Made by a program: the position numbers and the translations under genes. A stretch of DNA of 64,000 nt from Linanthus parryae (taxonomy: Eukaryota > Streptophyta > Magnoliopsida > Ericales > Polemoniaceae). The DNA lies in NCBI GenBank assembly GCA_023055425.1, contig JALGPY010000007.1:14084001-14148000 (forward strand). Reading direction: 5' to 3'. Within the stretch, counting starts at the first letter, position 1. Every line of letters starts with the position of its first letter. Below are positions 33,820-43,725 of this stretch, piece by piece. The notes beneath the pieces are model-generated. The model was not told the origin of the DNA. It made no database searches and saw only the letters and a list, made by a program, of their open reading frames with translations.

Positions 33820-33891
33820 TAACAAGAGGCAGCAGATATAACAAGTTAACAACTACCCCAACTCATAGAGAAGAAAAAAAGAAAGAGAGGG

Positions 33892-35309
33892 ATGGCTTCT
33901 CATCCTAATGTTGCTTCCAAACTTCACATAGTTCTCTCCCCACTCATGTCCAAAGGCCACACAATCCCACTTCTCCACCTTGCCCGCCTCATCCTCCACC
34001 GCAACGCCGCCGTCACCATCTTCACCATCCGCGGAAACCACACTTTCATCTCCGATTCTCTACCAGACACGGATGCTTCCATCATTGACCTCCCCTTCCC
34101 TGAAGACATCCCCGCAGTACCTCCCGGAGTGGAGAGCACTGAAAAACTTCCATCCATGTCCCTTTTCATCCCATTTGTTAACGCCACAAAACTAATGCAA
34201 CCGCACTTTAAACGAGCCTTAGAAGACCTCCCTTCTGTCACCTGCATCATATCTGACAGCTTCCTTGCCTGGACAGTTAAATCGCATCAAATTTTGGCGT
34301 CCCAAGGGTCTTTTTTCACGGCACGGGCAACTTTGCATGGACCATTTCCATGGAAGTCATGTTAAACAAGGTATTCAGTGGACCGGAATCAGATGATGAG
34401 CCATTGCCTGTACCAAATTTCCCATGGATCAAACTCACAAGAAATGACTTTGACGATCCCTTCAATGGACGCGAACCACAGGGTCCTCACTTCGAATTTA
34501 TATTAGAGGCAACCATTGCAATGGGACAAAGCTACGGGATGATAATGAACAGCTTCTACGAGCTCGAAGCTCAATTTATTGACCACTGGAATCGGGACAA
34601 CCCACTCAAGGCCTGGAACGTTGGACCTTTATTCCTAGCTCAACCGTCTACGACACTGCCAGAGGGAGACATCAAACCTCAACCCAAATGGTTGAATTGG
34701 CTAGACCAGACACGGGCCAATGGAGGTTCGGTATTGTATGTTGCATTTGGGACACAAGCTGAGCTATCCGTACAGCAGTTACAAGAAATAGCCATGGGGC
34801 TAGAGGATTCAAAGCAGAACTTCCTTTGGGTGGTCAGGAAGAGTGAATTGGATCTCCCAGATGGATTTGAAGATAGAGTCAAGGATAGAGGAATTGTAGT
34901 CAGAGAATGGGTTGACCAGAGAAAAATCCTAGAACATGAGAGCGTCCAGGGTTTTCTGAGTCACTGCGGTTGGAACTCAGTGTTGGAGAGTGTATGTGCA
35001 GGAGTTCCTATACTGGTGTGGCCAATGATGGCAGAGCAACACTTGAATGCAAGGATGGTTGTTGAGGAGATTAAAGTTGGGCTGAGAGTAGAAACTTGCA
35101 ATGGGTGAGTTAGGGGTTTTGTTAAGTGGGAGAGCTTAGGAAAGACGGTGCATGACCTTATGGAGGGGGAGAAGGGGAAGGAAGTCAAGAAGGCGGTGAA
35201 GGGGTTCAGCGAGGCGGCAAGGAGAGCAGTGGAGGAAGGTGGATCGTCTTGGAAGACCTTAAACAACTTCTTGAACGAATTGAAGGAACTAAGAGGAGCA
35301 GGTTGTTAG
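33892..35309 (+). pseudogene. UGT 7: UGT90A-like glycosyltransferase pseudogene
   Basis: It aligns with UGT 4 and 5 over its full length but carries two disabling changes. At 34281-34292 a 1-bp deletion in the codons for VKSAAKFG shifts the frame; the shifted reading stops at 34363-34365. From 34350 the original frame resumes with a complete middle and PSPG box (W-V-D-Q to M-M-A-E-Q). It then meets TGA at 35106-35108 where the paralogs have TCA (Ser). The reading after that continues in frame to the usual R-G-A-G-C end and TAG at 35307-35309. The catalytic His is present; LSPLMSKGH replaces LFPFMSKGH. The rest is well preserved, so the loss looks recent. Confidence 0.93.
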
Positions 35310-36512
35310 ATAGCTTGAAATTTTGCTCAAACGTTTTCTTTAGAAAGTAATTTCCTTTGCATGATTAGTGTTACATCTTGTGGTTTCTGCACCCAACTTG
35401 CAAAAAATACTAGGTTATTCTCTAAGACGAGAATTAAAAACAGCAAATCCTAGCAAGCAAATAAATGAAATCTCATTTCCGAAACAGTGTGCAGTGCCGC
35501 CAGATGATCTGAAGCATTTGAAGCGATATAAAACCATTAAGCAATAAGAATGAAAATCAAAAATTCAGGGTTGCTACCAGTTAATCAAGGGGCAATAAAA
35601 CTAATCTTTTGTGGTAGCAGCAACCTCAGTTTAAATTCCTCTAATAGCACTACATATAGAGAAAATATTCCCTCAACTATGTATAGTGGGGATGCTTTCA
35701 CTTTGGTCACAGCCTAATCACAGTTTGCAGGTTCATCTCCTCCATAATAGACTCAACAAATGAAAGGCAGATCAGAAGATATTAGCAATTGTTAAGAAAT
35801 ATCGATTCTAATTTCCAAGTCTATCCCCACCCCCCATCTGATATTTTCTCAATTTACTCCACAAAATGAAGCCAGTGGTTCTTTATAGGGTACAGCCGTA
35901 CAGTGTTCACAAGTCCCTTTATCATGTACTACTCAAGCTAATGGTGGACATATGGAACTGACACTACCAACATCAATTTTGCTTTCTTATGTTTTCTCAA
36001 GCTTTTCATTGAAATATACCCAAATCTCATTTTTCACGTGGCCATTTACCATGCACTCGAGGTAATGGTACAAGTTAGTGCCTTGCTTCTAGTGTCGGTC
36101 CTCATTGACTTCTTCAGTTCAAAAGAAAGGTCAACATAGACAAGTCATTTTCTCAATATTCTTTTCCTGTTGCTATGTTGTTTCATTTCCTTCATTATAT
36201 CAAAAATGAATGCAGGAGCAGAGAAGCAAAAAATAGACATCGATCACACATTGAGGGTAATGTCTACCACATCAACAGAGTTTGCCGACAAATCACCTTT
36301 CACGTTGCTGCCATAAAGAAAAACATGGGATATGCACTCTACAAATATTCCTATTCCGCGTTCATTCGCGTAATTCCAAGTGAGAACTTTCAAGGAAATG
36401 GTTATAATAAACAGAATGTAATATGTGAGTCAATTGCATACAAAAACACTGTGGCAGAAACACCATCAATGACCCAAAAACACACATTTATATTGCAACT
36501 CTCTACTCAATA
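35310..36512. other. 3' flank of UGT pseudogene 7 with exon-like remnant
   Basis: UGT 4/5/7-type flank. 36244-36306 on the minus strand reads N-V-K-G-D-L-S-A-N-S-V-D-V-V-D-I-T-L-N-V and a stop, the best sister of 25526-25588. No complete gene. Confidence 0.45.
36244..36306 (-). pseudogene. Conserved terminal-exon-like segment, second copy
   Basis: See 25526-25588. Here it is preceded on the minus strand by TTTTCTTTATGGCAG, again acceptor-like. Differences from the sister copy are mostly silent. Confidence 0.35.
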
Positions 36513-36767
36513 CCACTCTGTTTCTTCTCTTTCCCCCAATTTGACTTTTTTGACTCGTATTTAGCTCGCTTTGACCGGGTGATTTGTATCGCAAAACGAT
36601 GCGATTTTTGATCATTTATTCACCGTGTTATAGAGCAACTTTTACTCTATAAGACTATGAAAAAATTATAAATAAATTACATCATTTTGCTATTCAAATC
36701 ACCGGGTCAAAGCGATGCGGTGAATAGTCGGAAAAAAGTCAAATGGGGAAGAGAAGAAATAGAGTGG
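36513..36767. mobile_element. Stowaway-like MITE, 255 bp
   Basis: Inverted ends of roughly 40 bp (CCACTCTGTTTCTTCTCTTT and, read inwards from the right, CCACTCTATTTCTTCTCTTC) are bounded by TA at 36511-36512 and 36768-36769. The homologous place near 25780 reads CTCAATATGACTTTC with a single TA and no insert, a perfect empty site. Confidence 0.85.
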
Positions 36768-37318
36768 TATGACTTTCATGAGGCAGAATTGAACCCTAAT
36801 AATAAATTTCCAGGAAAAGATGACAGAAAAAGGGACTACCTTTACGAAGGAAGAGAAATCAACACTTGGGGTCTTCACTTTTCGCCTCCCTGAAAAACCC
36901 TATTTGCCAAAGCATCGGATACGTAAAGCCCAAATTGCGCCGTATAAGTTGTTCCAATCATGGAGATATGACGACAGGGTTTATGTGCTGTCAGAGGAGC
37001 TGGAGTGTAACAGGTTTCCGGCGAGATTTCACCGGAAATTGCAGAGGGAATCGGAGAGAGGGAAGTGTTGAAATTGAAAAATAGTTTTCGCTAATGATTT
37101 CAGTTTCCCCCCCCCCCCCCCCCCCCCCCCCCCACAATTCACAAGGATGGAGTGAAATTGCAATAAACTGAGAGCTCGTGGAGGAAAATCAGATAATAAA
37201 ATATGCAACCTCACGGTCCACACCTGACATGGGCCGGGCTGGGTTGAGTTGGGTTGGGCCGAACAGGGCCGAAGGTTTGAAAACGTAAACCCAAGCCCAG
37301 CCCAACCCAACCCAGCGA
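36768..37318. other. End of the UGT unit homology, poly(C), and CCCAA-rich sequence
   Basis: 36840-36895 still matches the M-E-K-K-G-R-R-K region of the other units on the minus strand, but upstream of it (36896-37085) the sequence is unique in this window. The plus strand has an open reading of 83 codons ending at 37071 that I do not recognise. A 26-base C run lies at 37108-37133. 37205-37318 contains TGGGCCGGGCTGGGTTG and its complement, probably a hAT-like fragment cut by the LINE. Confidence 0.4.
37108..37133 (+). repeat. Poly(C) tract
   Basis: An uninterrupted C run of about 26 bases; the exact length is uncertain in any assembly. Confidence 0.85.
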
Positions 37319-37443
37319 TTTTTTTTTTTTTGGTCAGAAAAGAACTTTTATATTAAAATGGAGAAACAGGTTACAAAGATCAAACAAAACAAAATTGGAG
37401 CCAACCCGGCAAAAATGAAACTGCTAACCCAAATACTAACAAG

Positions 37444-40400
37444 CTAGCCTATTCCACTAAGATCTTCATTACTAAGAAACAGAGTAAGTTCTGTAGGGGC
37501 TTCAAAGATGATGTTGGAGTTGAGCTTTCCCTTCATAGCCAGTCTGGTTAGGAAATCTGCTCCTCTATTTTCTTCTCTACTAATCCAATTAAGAGGAAAA
37601 AAATGAGTCTTGAGAAGATTATGAGTATCTTCCAAAACACTCTTGCACTCTTTATCTCTGCAACAGTTGGAGTTTATACTCTCAACCACCAGTTTGTTGT
37701 CACATTCAATACTGACATTGCTGAACTTATAGTTGATCATATCCAGCACTGTTTTCCTAACAGTTTTTGCATCTGCCATAGTTGGAGAATGAGCTTCCAT
37801 CTTAAACCAAGCAGCACCTTTAAAAGTTCATCCTTATTCCTCATTATCCATCCTCCATATCCAGTCTGTGTTCTTGGATCCCAGGAAGCATCACAATTGA
37901 CTTTTATCCCTTCCCCATTTGGAGGTTTCCATCTTTTCTTTTCTCTTTGGACCTTAGCTGTCTTCTCCTTTTTCTTCATCCCAACTACATGTTGGTGTTC
38001 ACTGTAAGCCTTGTTGAAACTATTACACACTTTCCTTGGGTCAGGTGATATGTCTTCAAAAACACATCTGTTTCTGTGGATCCATATAGCCCAGAATAGA
38101 GTGATGCACTTGTTTACTTCTTGCTCTTTAAGCTCCCCCTTTTTGTACTTCTCCCAAAGCTTCAAACTCCACACTTTGAAATTGCCAATTTCTCTAAGAG
38201 TTTCTGGGTTTAGAATCCCAGTGGCAAACCACACTGTTTTAACCCATTCACAGTGGAATAGAAGGTGTTCTTCTGTTTCACTGGCCTTGTTGCAGATTTG
38301 ACATACTTCAGAGCTTGCACATTTTCTTCTAAAGAGATTAGCTTTGGTTGCCACTGCATTTGTGCACAATTTCCACCAAAAAAACTTCACTTTGGGGGGT
38401 ACTTTAATTGACCATAGGAATTTCCAGAAACCCAATTCCCAGGTGAAAGAAGAGGTGGCTTTCTCCTTCTCTTTTGCTGAAGCTGAGGGGTTTTGAGAGG
38501 TGATAGTCTTGGCTACATGATACCCACTTTTGACAGTGTAGTTACCCTCCTTTGTGTATAGCCATAGAGCTTCATCTTCAATATCTGTGCTAGGAATAAA
38601 GACTTGTCTAATTTCTTTTGAGAGATTGAGGTTTAGGGTGTTGGAGATCCAAGCAACTTTCCATGTTCTTGTAGCCTGATTGATGAGGGAAGCCACTGGG
38701 TTGTTGTTGTAAATGCCAAAATCAGCTAGACAAGGATTGCTTACCTGGCTAGGCAGCCATAAATCTTGACCACATCTAATGTTTCTTCCATTCCCCAATT
38801 TCCACCAGCAGCCCTTTCTAATGATGTCTTTTGTAGCATGAATACTCCTCCAGGTCCAAGAGGGGTTTCTCCCCAAATCAGCATTCAGGAAGTTTGTTGA
38901 AGGGAAATATATGGCTTTAAGACAAGAGTTACAAAGAGATTGTTCATTCTTATTCAGACTCCATCCCCTTTTAGCCAACAGAGCCAAGTTAAAACTTGAG
39001 AAGTCTCTAAAATCAATGCCCCCTTCAAATTTTGCTTTTGAGACTTTATCCCAACTCACCCAGTTTATCTTCTTCTTATCTTTCTTCCCTCCCCAAAAGA
39101 AATTCTACACTTGCTGACTTAGCTTTTTACATAAGCTTTTTGGAAATTTGAAGCACATCATTGCATAACAAGGAATAGCTTGGATTACTGATTTTATGAT
39201 GATCTCTCTACCTGCTTGAGATAAGAAATCCATTTTCCATCCTTGCATCTTCTTGATAACCTGATCTAGAATGTATTCAAACACCTCAGCTTTTGTTCTT
39301 ACCCAGAAGAGAGGAATCCCCAGATACTTCCCTTCTTCTTGCATCTCTTGAACTTTAAGGATTGAGAGAATTGATCTTTTATTGTGATTGGTACAATTTG
39401 GGGAAAAAACTGCACCAGACTTATGGAGATTCACCTTCAGACCTGCCACTTCTTCAAACAACATCAGAGTTTCCAAAAAAGCTCTAGCTTCCTCCACTGT
39501 AGCTTTTAGGAAAATGAGAGAATCATCCGCGAATTGAAGATGTGTTATTTGAGGGCATTCAGCACTCATCTTCAGACCTGCAATCTCTCCTTCAGACACT
39601 TTTGCTTTTATCATCCTAGAAAGTAGCTCTGCTGCAATTACAAACAGATATGGGGAGATTGGATCTCCCTGCCTGAGGCCTCTGCTAGGCTTAAAGCTTT
39701 CCATATTCTCTCCATTGATAAGGATGGAGTAGGACACAGAAGTCACACACTCCATTACCCAACCAATCCATCTTCTCTCAAAACCATAAGCTTCTAGGAC
39801 ACCCTCAAGGCAGTCCCATTTTAAACAGTCATAGGCTTTAGAAATGTCAAGTTTGAGGGCTAGATAAGAGTCTTTACCTTGCTTTTTCTTCTTGATGAAA
39901 TGAAAGGCTTCATGTGCCATAGGGCAGAGCACGGGTCGGTTCGGCCGGGGATTTCGGTAAATGGCCAACCGACCTGATCAGATCGGGTAGAGAGAATCCA
40001 GAACCGACCCCAATCGTTACCATTACAAAACTGACGGGTTCGGGTTCGTTCGGACCGGGTTGGGTCGGGCGGGTTTCATCGGGTTGGTTCACAGTAATTT
40101 CGGCGACGAAATCGCCGGAAAATTGAGGAAGGAGAGGTGCGACGAAATCGCCGCCGAAAAAAATAAGGAGAGGTGCGACGAAATCGCCGGAAAAATGAAG
40201 GAAGAAGAGCTTTATGAACATCAGAGACGATGAAACTCTCGTAGACAGATTGTTAAATCCCTTCTTCTTCTTCTTCTTCTTCTTCTTCTTTCTTTCTCTC
40301 TCTCTCTCTGTTGCCGGGTTCAGATCTAGAGACTCAGACACCTCTCTGTTCTTTTTCTCTTCCTTCTCGGAATTATGAGAAAACTCTTGCCTACTAAAAA

Positions 40401-40850
40401 TTATGAGAAAGCCTATATAAGAGTTGTACTACTACTAGTAGTAATTGTACTACACACTACAGTACATATTAATATGTTATATAATAATGGTACTAGAACG
40501 TAAGTAGAGGTAGTGGTAGTAGTCTATTACAAGTGGTTGGGATTGGACGTAGTACTGTACGCGTACATGAGTAATTGACCGGATCGGGTTCAAACCGGTT
40601 ATTTTTTTCATTACCCGCAGGTCACCCGGTTTTGGCCGGGTTGATGATATTTGTACCCATAATCAATCGGGTATTGTCTTTTTCCTTTTTTGACGGGTTG
40701 ATTTGGCTCGGTTCGGCCGGGTTACTCGGGTTAGCCGGGTTTTTGCTCACCCCTAATGTGCCACTAAGATGTTGTCTTGAATACTTCTACCCGGGATAAA
40801 AGCTGATTGTGCTTCAGAAATGATGGAGGGGTAGATTGGGGCAACACTTG
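37444..40850 (-). pseudogene. LINE ORF2 remnant: reverse transcriptase and RNase H
   Basis: From 5' to 3' on the minus strand: RT motifs A-F-I-P-G-R (about 40790), A-L-K-L-D-I-S-K-A-Y-D (39850), G-L-R-Q-G-D-P-I-S-P-Y-L-F (39670) and the catalytic F-A-D-D (about 39530). The zinc-finger-like C-Q-I-C...H-L-L-F-H-C follows near 38270, and RNase H begins K-V-N-C-D-A-S-W near 37890. Damage: a TAG at 39105-39107, a frameshift near 37825 inside RNase H, and the hAT insertion. The product would be non-functional. Fusion of RNase H to the L1 ORF2 is normal for many plant L1 elements. Confidence 0.88.
39920..40755. mobile_element. hAT-like non-autonomous element inside the LINE
   Basis: Perfect 8-bp target duplication ATGTGCCA (39912-39919 and 40756-40763). 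Short inverted ends: TAGGGCAGAGCA at the left and, read inwards, TAGGGGTGAGCA at the right. Both subterminal regions are GGGTCGG/CCGGGTT-rich. No transposase is visible. The element carries a CTT/CT microsatellite at 40261-40310. Confidence 0.88.
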
Positions 40851-40919
40851 AACCCATTTGAGAAACTCTAAACTCAAACACAACCCGTGGGCCCACATTT
40901 TATCAGCATTTATTTTTAA

Positions 40920-41447
40920 GGTAAAAGACAAAAATCACCCTCTATTTATGGAAAAAATACATTTGCCCCCTTTTTTCCACTTTGTCAGAGTTAAAAACTA
41001 ACAGTGGACTAGCAGAGGGGTGAAAAGACAAAAATGCCCCGCAAATATTGAGAAATTATCCCACTATAAATGCTCTTTCCTCCCTTCTCCTACTCATTTC
41101 CAAACTCTAACATTCCCTTTCTCTCTCGCTCTCTCTCACCTCTCTTCTTCTCCGGCCTCCATCTTTCTCACTCACCTCTATCCCTCTGTCCTTCTCTCCC
41201 CTCCGGACCACCAACACCACCACCGCCAACACTCGCCTGGTCCGACGAACCATCGGACCCAGCACCAGAAGTCACTCCCTCCGCCCCCAATTTCAATAGC
41301 CCTAGCCGTCAATCCACTTGCCGGAATCGCCCCCCAATCACCCGCTTTTGATTCGCCCGCCGCCGATGATTCCAACGACGAGGAAGACGAGGGGAAGTAG
41401 CAAGTGAAGGGGAAGAACGAGGACGTCGCCGTCTCCATCATTGTCGT
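40920..41447 (+). mobile_element. Left end of a second MULE-like element (truncated by E2)
   Basis: GGTAAAAGACAAAAATCACCC at 40920 resembles the inverted end of the MULE at 1976. It is followed by the same layout: an AACAGTGGACTAGCAGAGGGG stretch, GGTGAAAAGACAAAAATGCC, a TATAAATG box, a CT-rich leader and a GC-rich exon-like segment (41160-41440). The outer LTR element begins at 41448, so the right half, if it exists, lies beyond the window. Confidence 0.5.
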
Positions 41448-41991
41448 TGATGCGCAATTTAGCGTACTATTCGCAAGTATACGAATCAAGTAATATAGAG
41501 AGTATTTTCGACTCGGATTATCGATCCCACAGGGACTTTGCAGGTTTTTCTAGTATTTGGTTTTAAGTTGCAGAGTGTAAAAAGGAGGAATATTCTGAGA
41601 GTTTGCTTACTAACTAAGTACTGAAAGTAAATAACTTAAACGTAAATCTTTTTGTGAGATTTTTCTGAATAATCTTAAGGTTGTAAAACTAGGGTTTGAG
41701 ATACTAGGTCCCGGGATCCCCTAGGGTTCTTCAGATTTTCGTTCTTTGTTTGACATGAAAACACACAGCAGTCTCGTTATCCGTGCCACGTACTAATTGT
41801 GCAGTATCTTTTCTTTTCTTGCACGCTATCACGATCCTGCAGACTTTTGGATTCCTGTTAAGCTGCCTAAATCTGCAGTCTCGTTCTAAGGCTGCTAGGG
41901 TTTCTAACATGTCCTGATGGCCCGGGTCAGATTCCCTAACAGTTGATCTCAACGATTTCAGGCTAGTCCTAACTCCCCTTCGCTAGTCGGC
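41448..41991 (-). repeat. E2 left LTR, first part
   Basis: Starts TGATGCGCAATTTAGCG. The same sequence begins the right LTR at 62657. It ends abruptly at the E1 insertion point, whose duplicated target TCGGC is 41987-41991. Confidence 0.88.
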
Positions 41992-42400
41992 TGATAACAC
42001 CCAATTAGGGGTTATCTTTTAGCCTGATTTCACGAGTATTTGTGTCGGAAATAGCGGTTTTTGCCGGAAAATGCCTTAGAATGCCTCTGGAATCTAGAAC
42101 GAGACGTTTATTTGTACTTCATGGATTTCTGCTTATTTATTGCTATATTTGGATATGATCGCGGGTTTTCGTTCGTGTTGCCTTTTCAGGAACAGGTTCG
42201 GGAGGTGCATCGGGAAGCGTGTCGGGACCAAGCCGGGACCGTCTTGGGAAACGTGCACAAGACTGGGACAAGACGGGAACGCGGTAAAGCAGGAGAACAC
42301 CGAAGGAGGCAAACCGGGAGCATCAGGCAGCAGAGTGGGACCCAGGGGACCCAACCTGGCCCACCAAAGGACCAAGCAGGGCCCACATCTCCACCCCCTG

Positions 42401-42508
42401 CCTGCGTATATACGCAGGCCTGCGTATATACGCAGGCAGGGAGGGAGATGGGAGTGGTTGATAGGCCCTGGTTGCGTATATACGCAACCCGGCGTATATA
42501 CGCAGCCA
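42401..42508. repeat. Palindrome cluster 1 (E1 5' LTR)
   Basis: TGCGTATATACGCA at 42403-42416, 42421-42434 and 42473-42486, and a variant starting GG at 42491-42504. The pairs are themselves arranged as inverted repeats (CTGGTTGCG... to ...CGCAGCCAG). Confidence 0.95.
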
Positions 42509-42588
42509 GTTTTGACTTTTTGGTCAAAGACGGTGGACCGATGGCAGATTCCGTAATTTCGGGCACAAGTGTTTTTGGGAAACAGCAC

Positions 42589-42597
42589 TATTTAAAG
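42589..42597 (+). promoter_or_regulatory. TATA-like box in E1 5' LTR
   Basis: TATTTAAAG lies 85 bp after the last palindrome and would mark the U3/R boundary region. The same spacing is found in all four LTRs. Confidence 0.6.
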
Positions 42598-43581
42598 ACT
42601 CGTCCAGACTCGTTTTGAAGACACGCAGACACAACACAATTCTCATCACAACCGAAGGGCAAGTCAGAGTATTCATGGAGAGCACGAAAGCGCGATTCGA
42701 GATTCGAAGACTTAGTTTGATTTCGTTCTCTCTCTTATTATTCAAAAACTGCGTTTTGTATTATGTCTAGTCGTAGCTAAACTTCTCACCTAGGTTCTCG
42801 GTGAACCTAGGGTTTCGTACTCAGATTTTATGACTACTTTGTTTATGAATTCATGATGATTATCTTAATTCAGCAAGTTATATCTGTTATTCTGGTTTTG
42901 ATTGTTATCGTATATGCATGATAGGATTGATCACCCAGGATTGCTATAGACCCGAGCTTGTAGGTGAAAACGTCAAGTTAGGGTTAGGAAGAAAAACCAG
43001 GATTTAGTACCTTACCCTGATAGACCGACCAGAGAAAGGGAGATAGGGCTAGCATCGAAAAACGTGAGACCAACTGTTAGAGAATTTGACCCGGGCCATT
43101 CGGACAGGTCAGAAACCCTAATAGGATTAGACCGAGACTGCAGATTTAGGCAGCTTAACAAGAACCCGAAAGTCTGCAGGATCGGGATTACGTGTGGAAT
43201 CTGAAAAGTCACTGCACAACTGGTACGTTGCACAGATATCGAAACTGCTGAGTGTTCTCATAATCGAACGTAAAACTGAAATCTGTAGAAACCCTAGGGG
43301 ATCCTGGAGCCTAGTTTTCATCTATTATCGTTACACCTGATTCAGCTTATTTCAGAAAACGTCACAAAAAATATTTACGTTTACGTTTCTAATTTCTGTT
43401 TTTAGTTTAGTCACTACAATCACAACCTACTCCTCCTTGTTACTACACTCGGTTAACCTAAACTGACAACGTGAGTAAACCCGAAATCGTCCTCGTGGGA
43501 ACGATCACCCGAGTCTAATTGCACCCGGTATTACAAGATTCGTACACTTGCGATAGCACGTTAGTTTGCGCATCAAGTTTT

Positions 43582-43599
43582 TGGCGCCGTTGCCGGGGA
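43582..43599 (+). other. E1 primer-binding site, tRNA-Asp type
   Basis: TGGCGCCGTTGCCGGGGA is complementary to the 3' end of plant tRNA-Asp, and starts 6 bp after the LTR end. Confidence 0.9.
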
Positions 43600-43725
43600 C
43601 TTTTTAGGGTCTAGTTAAGTAGTCAGGATTAGTTTTCTGAGTTTTTTTTTTTTATTTTCAGTTTTGTTATTTTTCTTTTTATCTCACTACGTTTTTGAAT
43701 CTGCGTTTTCAGGACTGTTTAGTTG

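Larger units (their letters stand above)
37319..40862 (-). mobile_element. 5'-truncated L1-type LINE, interrupted by a hAT-like element
   Basis: The minus-strand element has its poly(A) end at 37319-37331 (T run on the plus strand), a short 3' UTR, RNase H, zinc-binding region and reverse transcriptase. Endonuclease and ORF1 are missing. The RT reading continues across the 836-bp insert at 39920-40755: on the far side S-E-A-Q-S-A-F-I-P-G-R-S-I-Q-D-N-I joins L-V-A-H and then E-A-F-H-F-I. The 5' break lies somewhere around 40850-40920. A target duplication was not found. Confidence 0.85.
41992..43575 (+). repeat. E1 5' LTR (1584 bp)
   Basis: Contains four palindrome copies (42403, 42421, 42473, 42491), then a TATA-like TATTTAAAG at 42589-42597. 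It is 18 bp longer than the 3' LTR because of one extra palindrome unit. Confidence 0.93.

Noticed and set aside
164..35266. Antisense frames of about 100 codons recurring inside every UGT (for example 1079-1384, 7495-7800)
   Set aside because: They mirror the conserved PSPG-encoding strand; conservation follows from the sense protein.
36820..37071. 83-codon plus-strand frame as a gene
   Set aside because: Unrecognised, overlaps a region better explained by minus-strand exon-like homology in other units; possible but unsupported.
41020..41400. 126-codon frame as a host gene
   Set aside because: It lies in the MULE-like left end with CT-rich leader sequence, is cut by E2 right after, and has no recognisable domain.
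43582..43599. tRNA-Asp gene fragment
   Set aside because: It is the retrotransposon primer-binding site, placed just after the LTR; the same occurs at 62633-62650.
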